Below the pieces are notes generated by a model. It worked only from the letters and a program-made list of their open reading frames with translations, made no database searches and was not told where the DNA came from. 64,000 nt of DNA, taken from positions 3,038,001 to 3,102,000 of the forward strand of contig NC_035793.1 of NCBI RefSeq assembly GCF_001653235.2, in the 5' to 3' direction. The stretch's first letter is position 1. Each line of letters opens with the position of its first letter. The DNA comes from Pochonia chlamydosporia 170 (taxonomy: Eukaryota; Ascomycota; Sordariomycetes; Hypocreales; Clavicipitaceae). This document shows, piece after piece, positions 1-11,622 of the stretch. A program made the position numbers and the translations under genes.

Positions 1-961
1 AGCGGCGAGATATCCGCCAAATACTGATCCGCCTGGCAAAGGTGTCCATCTCACCTCGAACAATTGGACTGGGGCCGCAACACATCCACCAAGCTTGCCA
101 TACTACATGGGCAGAACATTTCCAGCCACCTGCGAATTTTGGTTGCTCACTCGCGAGTGGACAACGGTCTACTATGTGTCTGGCAGGATGCCTATTCGGG
201 ATCGTGTGTCTCTGCACTTTGCACGTGGGATATTTCAGAGGCTGCTGGCTTGGTCCGACAAGCTGCACACGATGCTGGTGAGGGGAGACAAAAGCTCCCA
301 CCATAGCATCATCTTTCAGTAGGCGCAAATCCCATTACCTGTAAATGAAACGCCAGCTCACGATTTACACAGAATCTGGTTCCACGTCTCCATACTTCAG
401 CTGTTCCGACCCTTTGCGCGACCGGCCGCTGCCGCAACTGACCTCCTCATCCAAGATGACTTTGCAGTGGCCGTATTCACGGCCTCTCTAAATCAACTTA
501 AACATCTTACAACCATGTTCCACTCTACATACCCATGTGCACAGTACGCTGCGTTCTGGCACGTCGCGCCATTGCATATTGCAAATGCCGTACTGCAAAA
601 CACCAGTGACCCCTACTGGTGGCCATACTTTATGCTCTGCCTGGACAGCTATGCAGATCTATACGGCGCATTTCGCGTCGCCGGGGCTATTAATAAGAGC
701 CTCTTGTCGATTGCCCTTCGCTTAAAAGTCATCACCCCATCGAAAGCCCAGGCCCTCATGGCGCAAGTCGATGAAAAGGGGATTCACCACAGTCATGACC
801 AAAGCATCAGCGCAAGTTTCATTGTTGATCTCGACTTGGCCGATGTGGATCCTCTGGCCGCGCAGCTAATGAGCCTAAGTAACTCGTTTGATGATATGGC
901 CTTGTTTGGAGAGTTTACGGAACTTGAGACGGAGGCCCTCGTTGCGGGGGAAGACAGCTGA
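1..961 (+). CDS. Zn2Cys6-type fungal transcription factor, C-terminal part (5' end outside window)
   Basis: C-terminal half of a nuclear fungal regulator. The reading frame is open from base 2 to an intron at 319-372 (GTAGGC donor, CACAG acceptor, phase 2), then continues from 373 to the stop at 959-961. Removing the intron bypasses an in-frame TAG at 320-322 and joins ...HHSIIFQ to IWFHVSILQLF.... The segment EFWLLTREWTTVYYVSGR followed by an amphipathic RISLxFA-like helix and a FHxxILQLFRPF helix is typical of the fungal-specific middle homology domain in NirA-like regulators. The DNA-binding zinc cluster would lie upstream, outside the window. The tail ends in an acidic stretch (FGEFTELETEALVAGED), a plausible activation region. 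Target genes cannot be inferred. Confidence 0.8.
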
Positions 962-1728
962 GGAGTAGCTGGGGCGAGGAGGCTATGACCGTGGAGGATA
1001 TGCCCGACGGTATGTGAATAGGCAGTCTGCAGATAAATCATGGAATCATGGTGTTTTAGTATGCTAGCGTGGTATTTTACACCCTTTCCGCTGTTTGTGC
1101 TTGCTGCCTCTCTGGGCGTGAGCTTCCCTCGTGCCTAGCTTCTCATATATTTCGATATTATCTCCAAATGTTACGCTTATGTTTGTGTGCAATTTCGACC
1201 TGATGAGCACATTATGTTCTCGTTTCTGACTAGCACAGCCAATCTATATGGACTTTTTGGTTTCACCGGCGAGACTATAGCTGGTGCCGGGAGATGAACC
1301 ACCATGTGACGTTTGTTGACTCTCACGTATGCATTGGCACGGATTGTTTTCTCCTTAAATCTAATCGAATGGAATGTGGGATGCTCAAAGTGAAGCGATT
1401 CCTTTACGAATGACGGTTATTTCCTCGTTGAAACGGGGGAAGCGTACAACTTGTTGAAACGAATTTAGTGATGCCGTATAGATCGTCGCCTCAACCTCTA
1501 TGTAGCTGCCTGGACCGGAGGCGAGGCAATGTCAATGTTGCAGCATTCACCGATTCATCTCAGTTAGGAAGTAATGACAAAGCGACAGACATCTGTCGCT
1601 GCAAGCTAGCGTTGTCCAGAGGTTTTCACCAAGGAGTGGCATTCGATTGAATCAAGCTATGAAAGATCTCATCGAAGTTCGTAAGCTCCAATACAAGAAA
1701 AAAAAAAACAGACATACTAATAGGCCGA
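962..1728. other. Intergenic spacer, no gene seen
   Basis: Convergent spacer between the regulator and the SET-domain gene. Only short chance reading frames and an A-run near 1699-1708 are visible; no RNA gene or repeat was recognised. Confidence 0.6.
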
Positions 1729-2945
1729 TCATGATCTATCTAACACTTCAATCGACTGCTTCAAAATCGCTTCAATTTGATCCCACCGTTGCACAAGGAC
1801 TGCTCGTTGGGAAGCGGTACCGGCACCAGAAGTCGATATAGCTCTTCTTGTGCTTTTGATTCGATTTAGCAGCTCTGCAAGCAGCGATGACAGCAATGCA
1901 TCAGTACCCGACGGGGTGTTTTGCGAATCTAGGCCCCCATCAGATTCCGTTGCCGCGCCATTAAGCAGCTGATGCAATGCTGCCTTGGTCCTGTCGCATG
2001 GTTTTGAGTCAGCAGATAGCATAAAATTACCCAGCACCCCCTTTCCATCCAGTGAAGCCTTCTGTTCGCCGCTGAGCTTAGGGGGTATCACATCATCCAA
2101 GGATACAAGGTCGGCTGAATTATCTGGCAGCACAAACCCGTACTCCGCAAGCAGGAAATCGTTGGAATGACGTCCATATGAGGTGCAGACCTCTTCGCCT
2201 TCCACGTACTCGCGATCTGCAGTTATGGTGTAGCTTCCGGAGAGCGAATAGGATACGGAACATCCAGTGGCCGCGTGGTTGAACAAGTCTGCCACCGGTA
2301 GCAAAGCTAATCGATCATGCCAAGGGTACGGTAGAGTCTGAGGAGTCTCGTAGTAGAAGGCCCTCGTACTAACGAGGAACCAAGCATATAAATAATCCTG
2401 CATATTTGTATCCGGAAAGCCGATCTTGAACTGTTCCCAATCTCGGCGAAACGTGGCTTGTTGCTTTGCTAAGAGGGTTTTGGCTTCTACGGGAAGTAGT
2501 TCCTGTAGACTTTTTGACCAGAAGTATGGCACCTGTTCTTGGAAATCTGCTAGCTTTGGTACCAGTTTGCCCCAGTGCGTCGCCTTGGGAGGATTAAATA
2601 AAAGATCTGCCGCTAGGAGGCCATGTATAGATGCGTCCTGAGGCAGCTTGGAACTAATTGTCTTGGAGACAGTACTTAAACTCCGGATAGTTTTGATAGG
2701 CACAGTCATAATAACGTCTCCTTCCTGCTGCACAGTTAGCTGACGCTTGGTGAGGTATACGACATCGCGGTGAACTTGGGCACCTGTAGCTTGCGGATTG
2801 CCACCATTCCAAAGCCATGCTCTGCCGTCTCCTTGGGTTCAATGCCATCAAGTTTCACTCCTTCGCCGGCCGCCCAGCGAACCAGACTCTCAGCCATATC
2901 CATGGCTGCATGTTGGGATTGCTCTTTAGCCGGTAACTGGGTCAT
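1729..2945 (-). CDS. SET-domain protein lysine methyltransferase (Rubisco LSMT/RKM/SETD6-like)
   Basis: Predicted S-adenosylmethionine-dependent protein lysine methyltransferase of 386 aa. Exon 1 is 2945-2784 and exon 2 is 2727-1729, separated by a 56-nt phase-0 intron (GTGCCC...GTGCAG). The first true ATG is at 2945; the longer frame upstream begins with TTG. After splicing, the SET N-motif (HGFGMVA) is followed by VIMTVP. The catalytic-core signature is PVADLFNHA, then GEEVCTSYGRHSNDFLLAEYGF, matching the NHS-type and YG motifs of split-SET enzymes. Family members methylate ribosomal proteins, elongation factors or other non-histone targets; the substrate here is unknown. It is divergent from the methyltransferase at 3375, with about 430 bp between the two starts. 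Confidence 0.85.
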
Positions 2946-3374
2946 GATGCTCGTGCCGGCATTACCATTTAAGGGCGACAATTCAGAACTGCGTCGCTAA
3001 CCAAAACGACGGGAAATACGCTCACAGGTCACCGTGTGGTATTCCTCGGTTGCACCGCATGGTAATGGCTTCACTCAGAGCCTCACATAGAGGTTTGCTA
3101 CATTGGCTGACGTAAAGAGAGACGCGGGAAGAGGAGATGGAGGTTGGTGTTCTAGACTCCAGCTACACAAGGGCCCGTGACAAAAACAAGCAAGATATTG
3201 CCAGCCATCTTTGTAATATTGAGTGCCAACATTTCGGCCCGTGAATGCCACAATGTGGTTTCTGCGCATTGGCTGACTAATCATGTCTGCAGCTGTGCTG
3301 TTCAAAACTTTCCAACAATGAATTCGACACAGGCGACAACACCGCATTTGAACCTTGACGGATGTGCCTTCTAA
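2946..3374. other. Shared intergenic region between two divergent methyltransferase genes
   Basis: A 429-bp head-to-head spacer that must contain both promoters. No clear TATA box or repeat stands out. Confidence 0.5.
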
Positions 3375-4224
<850 letters not shown>

Positions 4225-5019
4225 GCGCCAATGTCCTCTTTTACGAGAGGGAATACGTTTGGCGTAAGTAGAAGGTGGCTGGTCGCGCTAGATTGGAACA
4301 AGGAACACCAAATTCCCTACTTGCTCACGACACATAAAGATGCAACAAGCTGTCTTACATTGCGGTCAAAGTACGGGTTTGTTGGGCGTTCCGCAGGAAG
4401 AGGCAGGTGATCAGACAGGCGAAGCATTTGGCGAACTAGTTGGCAGGTATTCGCCGCTAAAGGTGTGAATGGGAGAAAGTAATTGCGCTGGGGTACTTCG
4501 AGCCGAACGAAAGTAGAATCGGCCAACCACTGACTCCGGTAAAGCGCTTTATCGGATTACCTGATGAAGGATGTCACGATACTAGCTGCGTCGCTGCGGA
4601 GTGGGACATGGTATGCTCCGACATGGAGTTAGCTGCTTGTGAGCTACGAACCCCGTCTAGTTAATTATGGTATTTGTAACTCCGCAGACTCCGAGCAGAA
4701 ACAGGAGTGGCCGGGTTGTGCGGCGAATACAACTTCTTCCGTACAACCGCAAACCTCATCACTTTTAAGCTTATAGCCCGTCTATGATTGGAACGCAAAC
4801 CTAACAGGGCAACCTACGTCATGTGTCTGTCAAGCCGCAAGGCTATATGTAGTTATTCACCTCTTCTTTACCATGTTGCCTAAACTTGGACCATAGTCTA
4901 GTCGACTTACACCACAGCGATATGCGAGCAGTATTGACCACAGAAATTTAGCACGTAGCCATACCTCGGGGGGGAACAGACAGCGTTTGCCAAACTACTG
5001 CTCCAATGCGACCACCATA
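4225..5019. other. Intergenic spacer, no gene seen
   Basis: A 795-bp convergent spacer. The longest reading frame on either strand is about 70 codons and has no family resemblance. Confidence 0.6.
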
Positions 5020-6624
5020 TCATACTACACGTCTTGCCGTGGATTGAGGCCCTTTCCCAGTTCCAGGAGGTCGAAACCCGCCCCAGTAATTCTTCCCTCC
5101 ACGCTCATCCGACGAATTACTACACCGAGGATGAAAGTAGTCCTCCTCCGCCCCAAACGGCCACATGGGGATGATGCAGACCTCGTCGACGCCACAACCA
5201 GAACATTGCTTAAAGCGAGCCCAGCCAAGGAACTTCATTAAAGACTGCAGTTTCTCGATAGCCGCCTGCAGAGACGAGCCGCGAGTCTGCAACAAGGGAG
5301 TTAATAGCTCGCGAACCTCAAAAAGAGTCGTGCAAATTTCTGCATTGACTCCCTTGAACGCTTCAAGTACAAGGTGGTCGGGTTCTGATTCCAGAGTCAC
5401 CCCGTGCAAGTAAAAGTTTGTGCAGCGGCTGATGGCATCTGATACGGATTCATCTGTGCTAGAATAGTCGATGAAGAGGTCCACGAGGAAGCTGACTTCC
5501 GCTGCCATTGAGTCCACTGACGTGATGAAATTCACCATGTAGTCGAGCCTGTCGGCATATCGACTGACAATCATGTCGGATATGCCTTGCCAGTTTACTG
5601 AGCGAGCAGACTTTGCTTTGCGGCTCTCGACTATCGCTTTCAAGTATTCTTTGATGGCAAATAATTCGCCGTCCGTAGTGTTAGAAAGTCGAGGCAAATC
5701 AGGCCGCGTCTCATCCGGATTAGTCAAATTGACGGGGAAGAAAAAGGCAGACACCATGGACGAGTAGTCGATGATGGTTCGCGAAGACCCTATGTCGAAA
5801 TATCTCGCTGCAACGCCACGGAGATATTCGAAGTTCTGAATGCTCCTCCATTGATCACCGTCTCGGCTGGCAGGGTCGGGACGTTGAAGCGCCTGTATCT
5901 GTTCCAGGCCGTCGGTGAAATTGCATTGAATAATCTCAAATCCAGCTTCCATCCGTATAATTCCCTGTAAGCCCCATTCCTTGCAAAGGCCGCAGAGGTC
6001 TATCGCTCGTTGCCGCTCATTCATAGGCCCTCCGCCGGCTTGGGCTCGGATCCGTCCAGCCTCTCCGTACGACCTGTCGCCACGAAGTAGATAATCCTGC
6101 GTGTCCAGGGTTCCCATGGTAGTTTTCCCTCCGCTCATGCCGTCGACGTAGAGGAATTGCAGCGGTCGAGTGGTTCTATATACATGCAGCCAACCACCGT
6201 CATTGTGAGCCGATTGCATCTTGCTGCCCATCACATTCTGTTGATTAGGAGAATCTCCAAACATTCGGCTGTGAGGAGGCTTCTTATGTCCTGGCGGAGC
6301 ATGAGGTGTCTTGTGGCCTCGTGCGAATCCTTCTGCGTGCTCGATTTCATATGCTAGCCAATCGGGCTCCGAAGGAGTTTGTGGTTGGTTGTTTCCGTGG
6401 TGAAGGGGAACGCCTTCGGGAACTGTTGCTAAGAAGATAGACATTCCATTGTGGTGAACTGACGATCCCCATTGTCGCATTGCATCGTGGATTGCATTGA
6501 AGATGTCAGGTGAGCGACGGCGTGCAATGTCTTTGCTGGGTTTGAACTTGTCGTCCTCGTGGTGATGTGCCCATGTAAGGTGGGTAATTGCGCATAGCAA
6601 AACGAGAATTGAAAATAAAACCAT
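5020..6624 (-). CDS. Secreted fungal protein of unknown function
   Basis: Intronless, 534 aa from the ATG at 6624. This start was preferred over the in-frame one 49 codons upstream because it places a good signal peptide (MVLFSILVLLCAITHLTWA) at the N-terminus, followed by a His/Asp-rich segment. The middle carries FLYVDGMSGGKTTMGTLD and then TQDYLLRGD, a motif block I associate with an uncharacterised family of secreted fungal proteins. Several N-glycosylation sequons (NFT, NLT, NTT) and paired cysteines near the C-terminus (CSGCGVDEVC) fit an extracellular fold. There is no second membrane segment and no known catalytic motif. It is convergent with the NTM1 gene. Function unknown. Confidence 0.7.
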   Translation of the reverse strand: MVLFSILVLLCAITHLTWAHHHEDDKFKPSKDIARRRSPDIFNAIHDAMRQWGSSVHHNGMSIFLATVPEGVPLHHGNNQPQTPSEPDWLAYEIEHAEGFARGHKTPHAPPGHKKPPHSRMFGDSPNQQNVMGSKMQSAHNDGGWLHVYRTTRPLQFLYVDGMSGGKTTMGTLDTQDYLLRGDRSYGEAGRIRAQAGGGPMNERQRAIDLCGLCKEWGLQGIIRMEAGFEIIQCNFTDGLEQIQALQRPDPASRDGDQWRSIQNFEYLRGVAARYFDIGSSRTIIDYSSMVSAFFFPVNLTNPDETRPDLPRLSNTTDGELFAIKEYLKAIVESRKAKSARSVNWQGISDMIVSRYADRLDYMVNFITSVDSMAAEVSFLVDLFIDYSSTDESVSDAISRCTNFYLHGVTLESEPDHLVLEAFKGVNAEICTTLFEVRELLTPLLQTRGSSLQAAIEKLQSLMKFLGWARFKQCSGCGVDEVCIIPMWPFGAEEDYFHPRCSNSSDERGGKNYWGGFRPPGTGKGPQSTARRVV

Positions 6625-7868
6625 ACTGTCAATGACACGGCCCAAGACAGGAGAAGAATAGAAAGCGGGGAATTTGCAAGTTTTTGACGGGCATCGTGCT
6701 GATTTTAATGCTCGGAGAAGCTGATGTAGCGCCGAGATATGGAGACAGATCAGATCTGATAAGATGAACACGCGTCCAGGGTGTTACTCGATTGCACAAT
6801 TGTGGAGCATTCTAACAAGGCTTCTGTCCAACTCTTACAGCTTACGCTACAGAAAAGATGGATAAATGTTGAGAATACGGGAGAGTCGCAAGGGCGAGGG
6901 ATCAAATGCAGTGCTACAAGATCATGTTGGCTGCGCTGGGGCCACAGATGCATCGTCTCAAAAAAGAGGGTGTTGCCCGTGGCACAATTGACACGATGCC
7001 GACTCACTTATAGACTTGCGAGGCTGTTTTGTTTGCCTTAAAAGCACTTGGAAAACGAGTGTATACCAACTATGGTTGAGCTTGCACAGGGACAATGGAG
7101 TCGGACTGACAACGAGACATAAGCGGGCTTCATGTGTGGTAAAATTTGGACAACCGACGGAGACGTTTCCAGGTTCTAAGAAGGTGTATGCATTCTTTGT
7201 AGCCTTTAATGTCCTGAAGCAAGGTACAGCCACATAAATTTAAGCCTCAAGGAGCAGCATGTGTCGGAGAAGAGCCGCGATTATCCACTGCTACACTCAG
7301 TGCTTGCATTTCGGAAATCGCAGTTGACCGTATTTTTATTCGAATGGCATTTTTTCAGGTAACACATGGTTCCTAGAAAATGCAAAAAATAATGGCAGTA
7401 TAAGTCATTGTAGTGCAGCATGTCAAAAGATTAGGGGCTACATTGACAGTATCGCGACAGTGCAGCACTCATTTGCTGCCACAGTAGGCATTCCCAGCAC
7501 CATGCACAACCAGGCGCCAATTCTTGTTTTTATTTCACAGCTTTCCCCTGGATAAGTCAAATTTAGAGCTTCTCCTGACCATTTGGTCACATATTACTCC
7601 GTATTGCTCACGTTCCACCAACGAGCGTCCAAGTTAGCCGCCGAAAGTGAGGCGAGCATGCATGCACGGGATGAGATGAGACGTTTGCCGCCCAACATTT
7701 GAACATTGAACGGGCTGACTCACAAGGCCAGTCACAACTGACCTCCCCCTTTTTGCCCTTTGACTCTTCCCTTTGCCTACCTTGGTGCTTTGCTTTCTTT
7801 TCTGTTGAATCTCCAGATTGAACATTCGAGAATTATGTCTTCTCTCAAGACTACCTTACCGAAAGACA
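6625..7868. other. Intergenic region between divergent genes
   Basis: About 1.2 kb holding the promoters of the secreted-protein gene and the CDC123-like gene. Pyrimidine-rich sequence lies just before the latter (around 7740-7815). One copy of the 9-mer TACTCCGTA is at 7595-7603. No gene was recognised. Confidence 0.5.
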
Positions 7869-8810
7869 ATGAAGCTCACGTTTATCGACATCGCCGACGT
7901 CCAGAGCGACATAGACCAGAATGCGCTGGCAATCCATTTCAATACCAGCTTTCACACAGCCAAAGAAGCGCCAGATCTTCCCGTGCCCTCGAATGAGCCA
8001 ACATCTTTCAGTCAATGGGCACCCTTCATACTACGATCTCGTGGGCTTCCGGAAAGTGCACTTCAAATCGTCACACTCACGCGGTCCCAGATGAACACCG
8101 TGGTGCTAGCAGCAAGGGCGTCAATCAACACCCGCCAGCTAAGCTTATCATACGCAGAAGACTTGCGTGAAGAAGTCAACCCTTCTTTCGAGAAGCTAAT
8201 ATTTCCAACGGAGGGTCTCTTCATGCGTCTCGGAGCATGTTCGCCCAAGGACGGCACCGAGACGACACCAGGCAAAGCGTCGCTACACTCTGTCGACGAC
8301 ATCATGCTACGACTGACCACATCGCAGAGAGCGTGGAGTGCGCTAACCAACATTCTCAATACGGACGCCAATCATGCGTGCATCTATTTCCTGCCGTTTG
8401 ACAAAAGAATGCGGACCGAGGCAGAGTATCGTGTGTTTTGTATGCCTAGCTCGCTTAGGATTACTGCCGTCAGCCAGTACAAGTGGCATAAACGTTGGAT
8501 TTTTGCACAAGGAACAAAAGAAGAGATGGAAGAGACGGCGCTCAAGATTCTTGACGGCATTGAGAAAATACACGCGCAGATTGTTGGTCGCTTGCATGAC
8601 GCTGGCGAGGGGGAGTTGCTCGAGGATCTCCAGCGGCAGGGCTTCACGTTTGATGTGTTGCACATCGATGACAAGAACTTCATGTTGATTGAGCTAAACA
8701 CTTTTGGTGTGAGGAGCCAGTGTGGCTCGTGTTTGTTTCAGTGGGTGAAGGATCGGGACACGATTTATGGGGTGTCGTCGAAGGAGGTTGAGTTTCGAGT
8801 TGCGAGGTAG
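7869..8810 (+). CDS. CDC123/D123-like (ATP-grasp fold) protein
   Basis: Single exon of 313 aa from the ATG at 7869; the longer in-frame extension starts with TTG and is not needed. Blocks resembling D123 proteins appear in order: a start-proximal S-W-P-like segment (FSQWAPFILRSRG), GLFMRLGACSPKDG (the KxxxSxPKD-like strand), MRTEAEYRVFC followed by AVSQYKWHKRW (the RVFV/ISQY region), and FMLIELNTFGVRSQCGSCLFQW (the acidic metal-binding strand followed by LLFxW). CDC123 is an assembly factor for translation factor eIF2. This copy is shorter at the N-terminus and divergent, so it may be a fungal D123-related paralogue rather than the essential CDC123. Which of the two is not decided by the sequence alone. 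Confidence 0.6.
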   Translation: MKLTFIDIADVQSDIDQNALAIHFNTSFHTAKEAPDLPVPSNEPTSFSQWAPFILRSRGLPESALQIVTLTRSQMNTVVLAARASINTRQLSLSYAEDLREEVNPSFEKLIFPTEGLFMRLGACSPKDGTETTPGKASLHSVDDIMLRLTTSQRAWSALTNILNTDANHACIYFLPFDKRMRTEAEYRVFCMPSSLRITAVSQYKWHKRWIFAQGTKEEMEETALKILDGIEKIHAQIVGRLHDAGEGELLEDLQRQGFTFDVLHIDDKNFMLIELNTFGVRSQCGSCLFQWVKDRDTIYGVSSKEVEFRVAR

Positions 8811-9098
8811 AGATGGAGATGTTTCGTTTCTGGAGGCAAAAGGCGACAATGGAGACGGACATTGAACTTGGCGACAATCAAACCACGGCAATGCCAACGC
8901 AAAAAATGTCAGTCACTGGGAATGTGGTATGGTGGTCCGTCCCATCAGATGGATCATCTTGAGCCACACTCCCCCTTCGGGCCTGACGACTCGGACAGAA
9001 CGAAACACAATGCTGAATGAACTCCCGACCACACGACGACAAAAATTCCCCACGTCTTCGATCAAAAACATCTGGCAAAACGTTGTTATCTCTCGCGG

Positions 9099-9104
9099 TT
9101 ATAA
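9099..9104 (+). promoter_or_regulatory. TATA-like element of the 5S rRNA gene
   Basis: TTATAA starts 29 bp before the first base of the 5S gene. The second 5S gene in the window has ATATAA at exactly the same distance, which supports this as a real Pol III promoter element. Upstream TATA boxes at about -29 are known for dispersed 5S genes of filamentous fungi. Confidence 0.7.
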
Positions 9105-9127
9105 GTGATTGTTGCTATGCACCTAGT

Positions 9128-9246
9128 ACATACGACCATACCTATCAGACAATATGGGATCCCGTCCGCTCTCCCTTAATCAAGCTGGTAAGGGGCAGAT
9201 TAGTAGTTGGGTCGGTGACGACCAGCGAACACCGGCTGTTGTATGT
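9128..9246 (+). rRNA. 5S ribosomal RNA (dispersed single copy)
   Basis: A 119-nt sequence with the fungal 5S layout. The termini ACATACGAC and GTTGTATGT pair as helix I. The conserved GGGATCCCGTCCGCTCTCCC segment and GATTAGTAGTTGGGT/GGTGAC/ACCAGCGAA (internal control region and loop E area) are present. Helix II arms around 9141-9147 and 9183-9190 are complementary allowing G-U pairs. A TATA box lies at -29 and a T-run follows immediately, so it looks transcriptionally competent. It differs at many helix positions from the second 5S gene in the window, as expected for dispersed fungal 5S families. Confidence 0.9.
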
Positions 9247-9247
9247 C

Positions 9248-9254
9248 TTTTTTT
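9248..9254 (+). terminator. Pol III T-run terminator of the 5S gene
   Basis: Seven T residues begin two bases after the 3' end of the 5S RNA; a second T-run of about ten lies near 9262-9271. Confidence 0.7.
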
Positions 9255-9665
9255 GGCCTTCTTTTTTTTTTGAACTGGCCAGAAGCTAAACTCAAGAAGG
9301 TCTGGCTCTCGTACAACTGGATCCACTGGAAGACTTCGATGTTATTTGTCGGGGCTTTTTACCTGCAAATGTAGACATGGAGGGATTTGCTCTATTTTTG
9401 GAGGATGTGGTGTCTGGTCTGATTTTGGAGGACAGGAAACGGAGACTTTATGTCGGTGTGGGAGGATTATGGCCAGCTGCTGTACTTGGGTCGGGTGTGG
9501 TATTTTACGTGGCCAACATGAAGAACTAATTAGGTGAATTGGTCAATAGATGCCGCCGCCACCAGTGCTACAATTATGTCTCAAGTTCTGCGTAGTAGAC
9601 ACTCCAAATGTCCCCTCAGCCGCCTTGCAATGTTTGGCCCATGACAAAGACAGTGTGGAACAATT

Positions 9666-9802
9666 GACCACAAAACACAATCTCCCCACGTCTACAACCA
9701 CAAGCATCAGGCAAAGATACTTATTCTTTGCGACCATAATATATTGCTGCTATGAACCTAGTACATTGAACCGTACTTACCAGACAATATGGGACCCCGT
9801 CC
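9666..9802 (+). repeat. Diverged duplicate of the 5S upstream region plus 5S 5' end
   Basis: This segment resembles 9027-9167 throughout: GACCACA..., CCCCACGTCT, CATC-GGCAAA, TTG-TGCTATG-ACCTAGTACAT and CAGACAATATGGGA-CCCGTCC occur in the same order and at similar spacing. Weaker similarity may extend left to about 9640. The two copies lie about 600 bp apart in direct orientation. Confidence 0.75.
9763..9802 (+). pseudogene. Truncated 5S rRNA pseudogene
   Basis: About 40 nt homologous to the first third of the 5S gene at 9128, with several substitutions, ending abruptly after GGGACCCCGTCC. The internal control region and the 3' helix strand are missing, so no 5S RNA can be made. Its stem segment CTTACCAG is an exact complement of CTGGTAAG in the intact copy, so it derives from that lineage. 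Confidence 0.75.
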
Positions 9803-11622
9803 AGGTCTTCTTTTTGGATTAGAATCCTCCAGTCTCAGAGGTCCTCGCTTGCAATTGTAGAGGTTACACCCTCACTTCCTGCAGGGACTCTAACCATCTT
9901 TCAAGAGAGACATAGACTTATCTTCTCTTCTATCCTGTATTTAATGCCTATAACGGTGGCAGCTGTTAAACAGCAAAGACCTAGAATCGCAACCTACCAA
10001 TCCAACTATTTACACGCACAGCAGCACATACTCTGAAACCCTAACCCAGTACCTCTACGACGGGTTCCCATCTCTTGCTGCACAAAAACTTCATCGACGG
10101 CTACTTCCCCGGTATTGTTGTCACCTAGCCCAACTGGTCAGCGTCACGAGCGCTATCCATTGGACAAAACAGTCAGCAAGAGACGGCTCTGGCATGGTTC
10201 TGTGTGGCGCTCGTTCTGGCCATCGGAACAAGTGTGAGCGCATGCTTGTATAGTTCCGATTTGAAACTAGCATTGGGTGCGGGAACAAGAAGGTGCGCCC
10301 TCCCTGCACTTTTGAAATGTCAAGTGCTTGCACCACCTCTGCAGGTCTTTGTACCGTGTCTGCACCTCGCTGTACCCTGCCGGCATGGTACGTTGACCAC
10401 CAGACCAGACCAGACCCCATAAAGTCAACTGGTCTGGTCAATACAACTGGGGCCGGGTCTGGCCGGACCGGGACCCACCAGACCCTCCGTCCCGGAATTA
10501 ACATTGAGGGGGTTGTCCGTCACTTATACGGAGTACGGACATGGAGCACATGCATTCAATGTTCATGGCACCAGACCTGTCAAGTGGCCAAATGCTTGAA
10601 CTTGGGCCGAGACCCCAGAAATCTTCATGTGTCCCAGGATCAATTCAATGATTCTTGTTCGGCTGTGTCTTCCCAAGGATTTCTCGGGGGCTTTTTGCTC
10701 ACTAACTACTACTTCCCGCAGTCAATCACAACATGTATGCTTTACTCTCTGAGTGCAATGATCATGCACGCTCGGGCTCTACCCGACATCGAGCTTCTCA
10801 CGAAGATTTAAGGGTCCGGCTAAAACTCTGGCCTCAGCGCTGCAATTCTCATTGCCAATCCGGCGGCGCTCACGCTGTCAATGCTACCGGACGCAAGAAT
10901 TCAACTTTGGTACGAGTTGCCTGGGGAGATGCCCAGGTACTTACGTATGTAGCCACATGCAGGTACCGTCTGGTTGACGTCAACTGGTCTGGTGTTTCGT
11001 ACCTTCAAGTGTGAAGCCTTAATGGGGAAAAACTGCACCATGTTCCCACGAGCATGCAGCCATGGACCAATTTTGATCAATTGATCGTCACTGTGGCTGC
11101 CATGCAGAATTGGAGAACTACGTCTACATTACCACTATGCCATTAAGCGGCACGATACATCGCACCCTATAACTTCAATGTTGCTACTGGATGGATCCGG
11201 CTTCGGATGGCTTGGATTGGAAATTATGTGCTCCATTACAGGCAACCTTAAATATTGCAAACACTACACTCGATCTGCGAAATATAATTAAGTCTACTTT
11301 CTTAATAGTTTACATGCCAAGTAAGATAACAAAAGGACGGTAAAATACTGTGCGTCTTTGCATGCCGTCAATGTTTCTTAGAGTTGTGGTACAATTCTTC
11401 TGGCCAAAAGCCCTTCAATGTTGACAACAACAGAGCAGGCACTGGAACTGTGCCTCACCACGCTACAACTCACAATGACCTCAAAGTGTGAGGGGCGGAA
11501 TTCAACCCTGCATGATACCTTGTCACAAAACGAGCTTTCCTACTCTTCTACAAATTGCTCAACATCCATTGAGCAGCGGAATGACAGCAGAATAGCCTCA
11601 TTTTGAGCCCATGCAAGTGGTT
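9803..11622. other. Long spacer with CCAGACCAG-type low-complexity islands
   Basis: No gene recognised. Around 10397-10470 there are repeated CCAGACCAGACC / CTGGTCTGGTC units on both strands. One TACGGAGTA 9-mer is at 10527-10535. Reading frames here are composition artefacts of the repeats. Confidence 0.55.

Noticed and set aside
9950..10140. Possible retrotransposon leader/primer-binding region (GGTGGCAGC...)
   Set aside because: No terminal repeats, target-site duplication or gag/pol coding sequence nearby.
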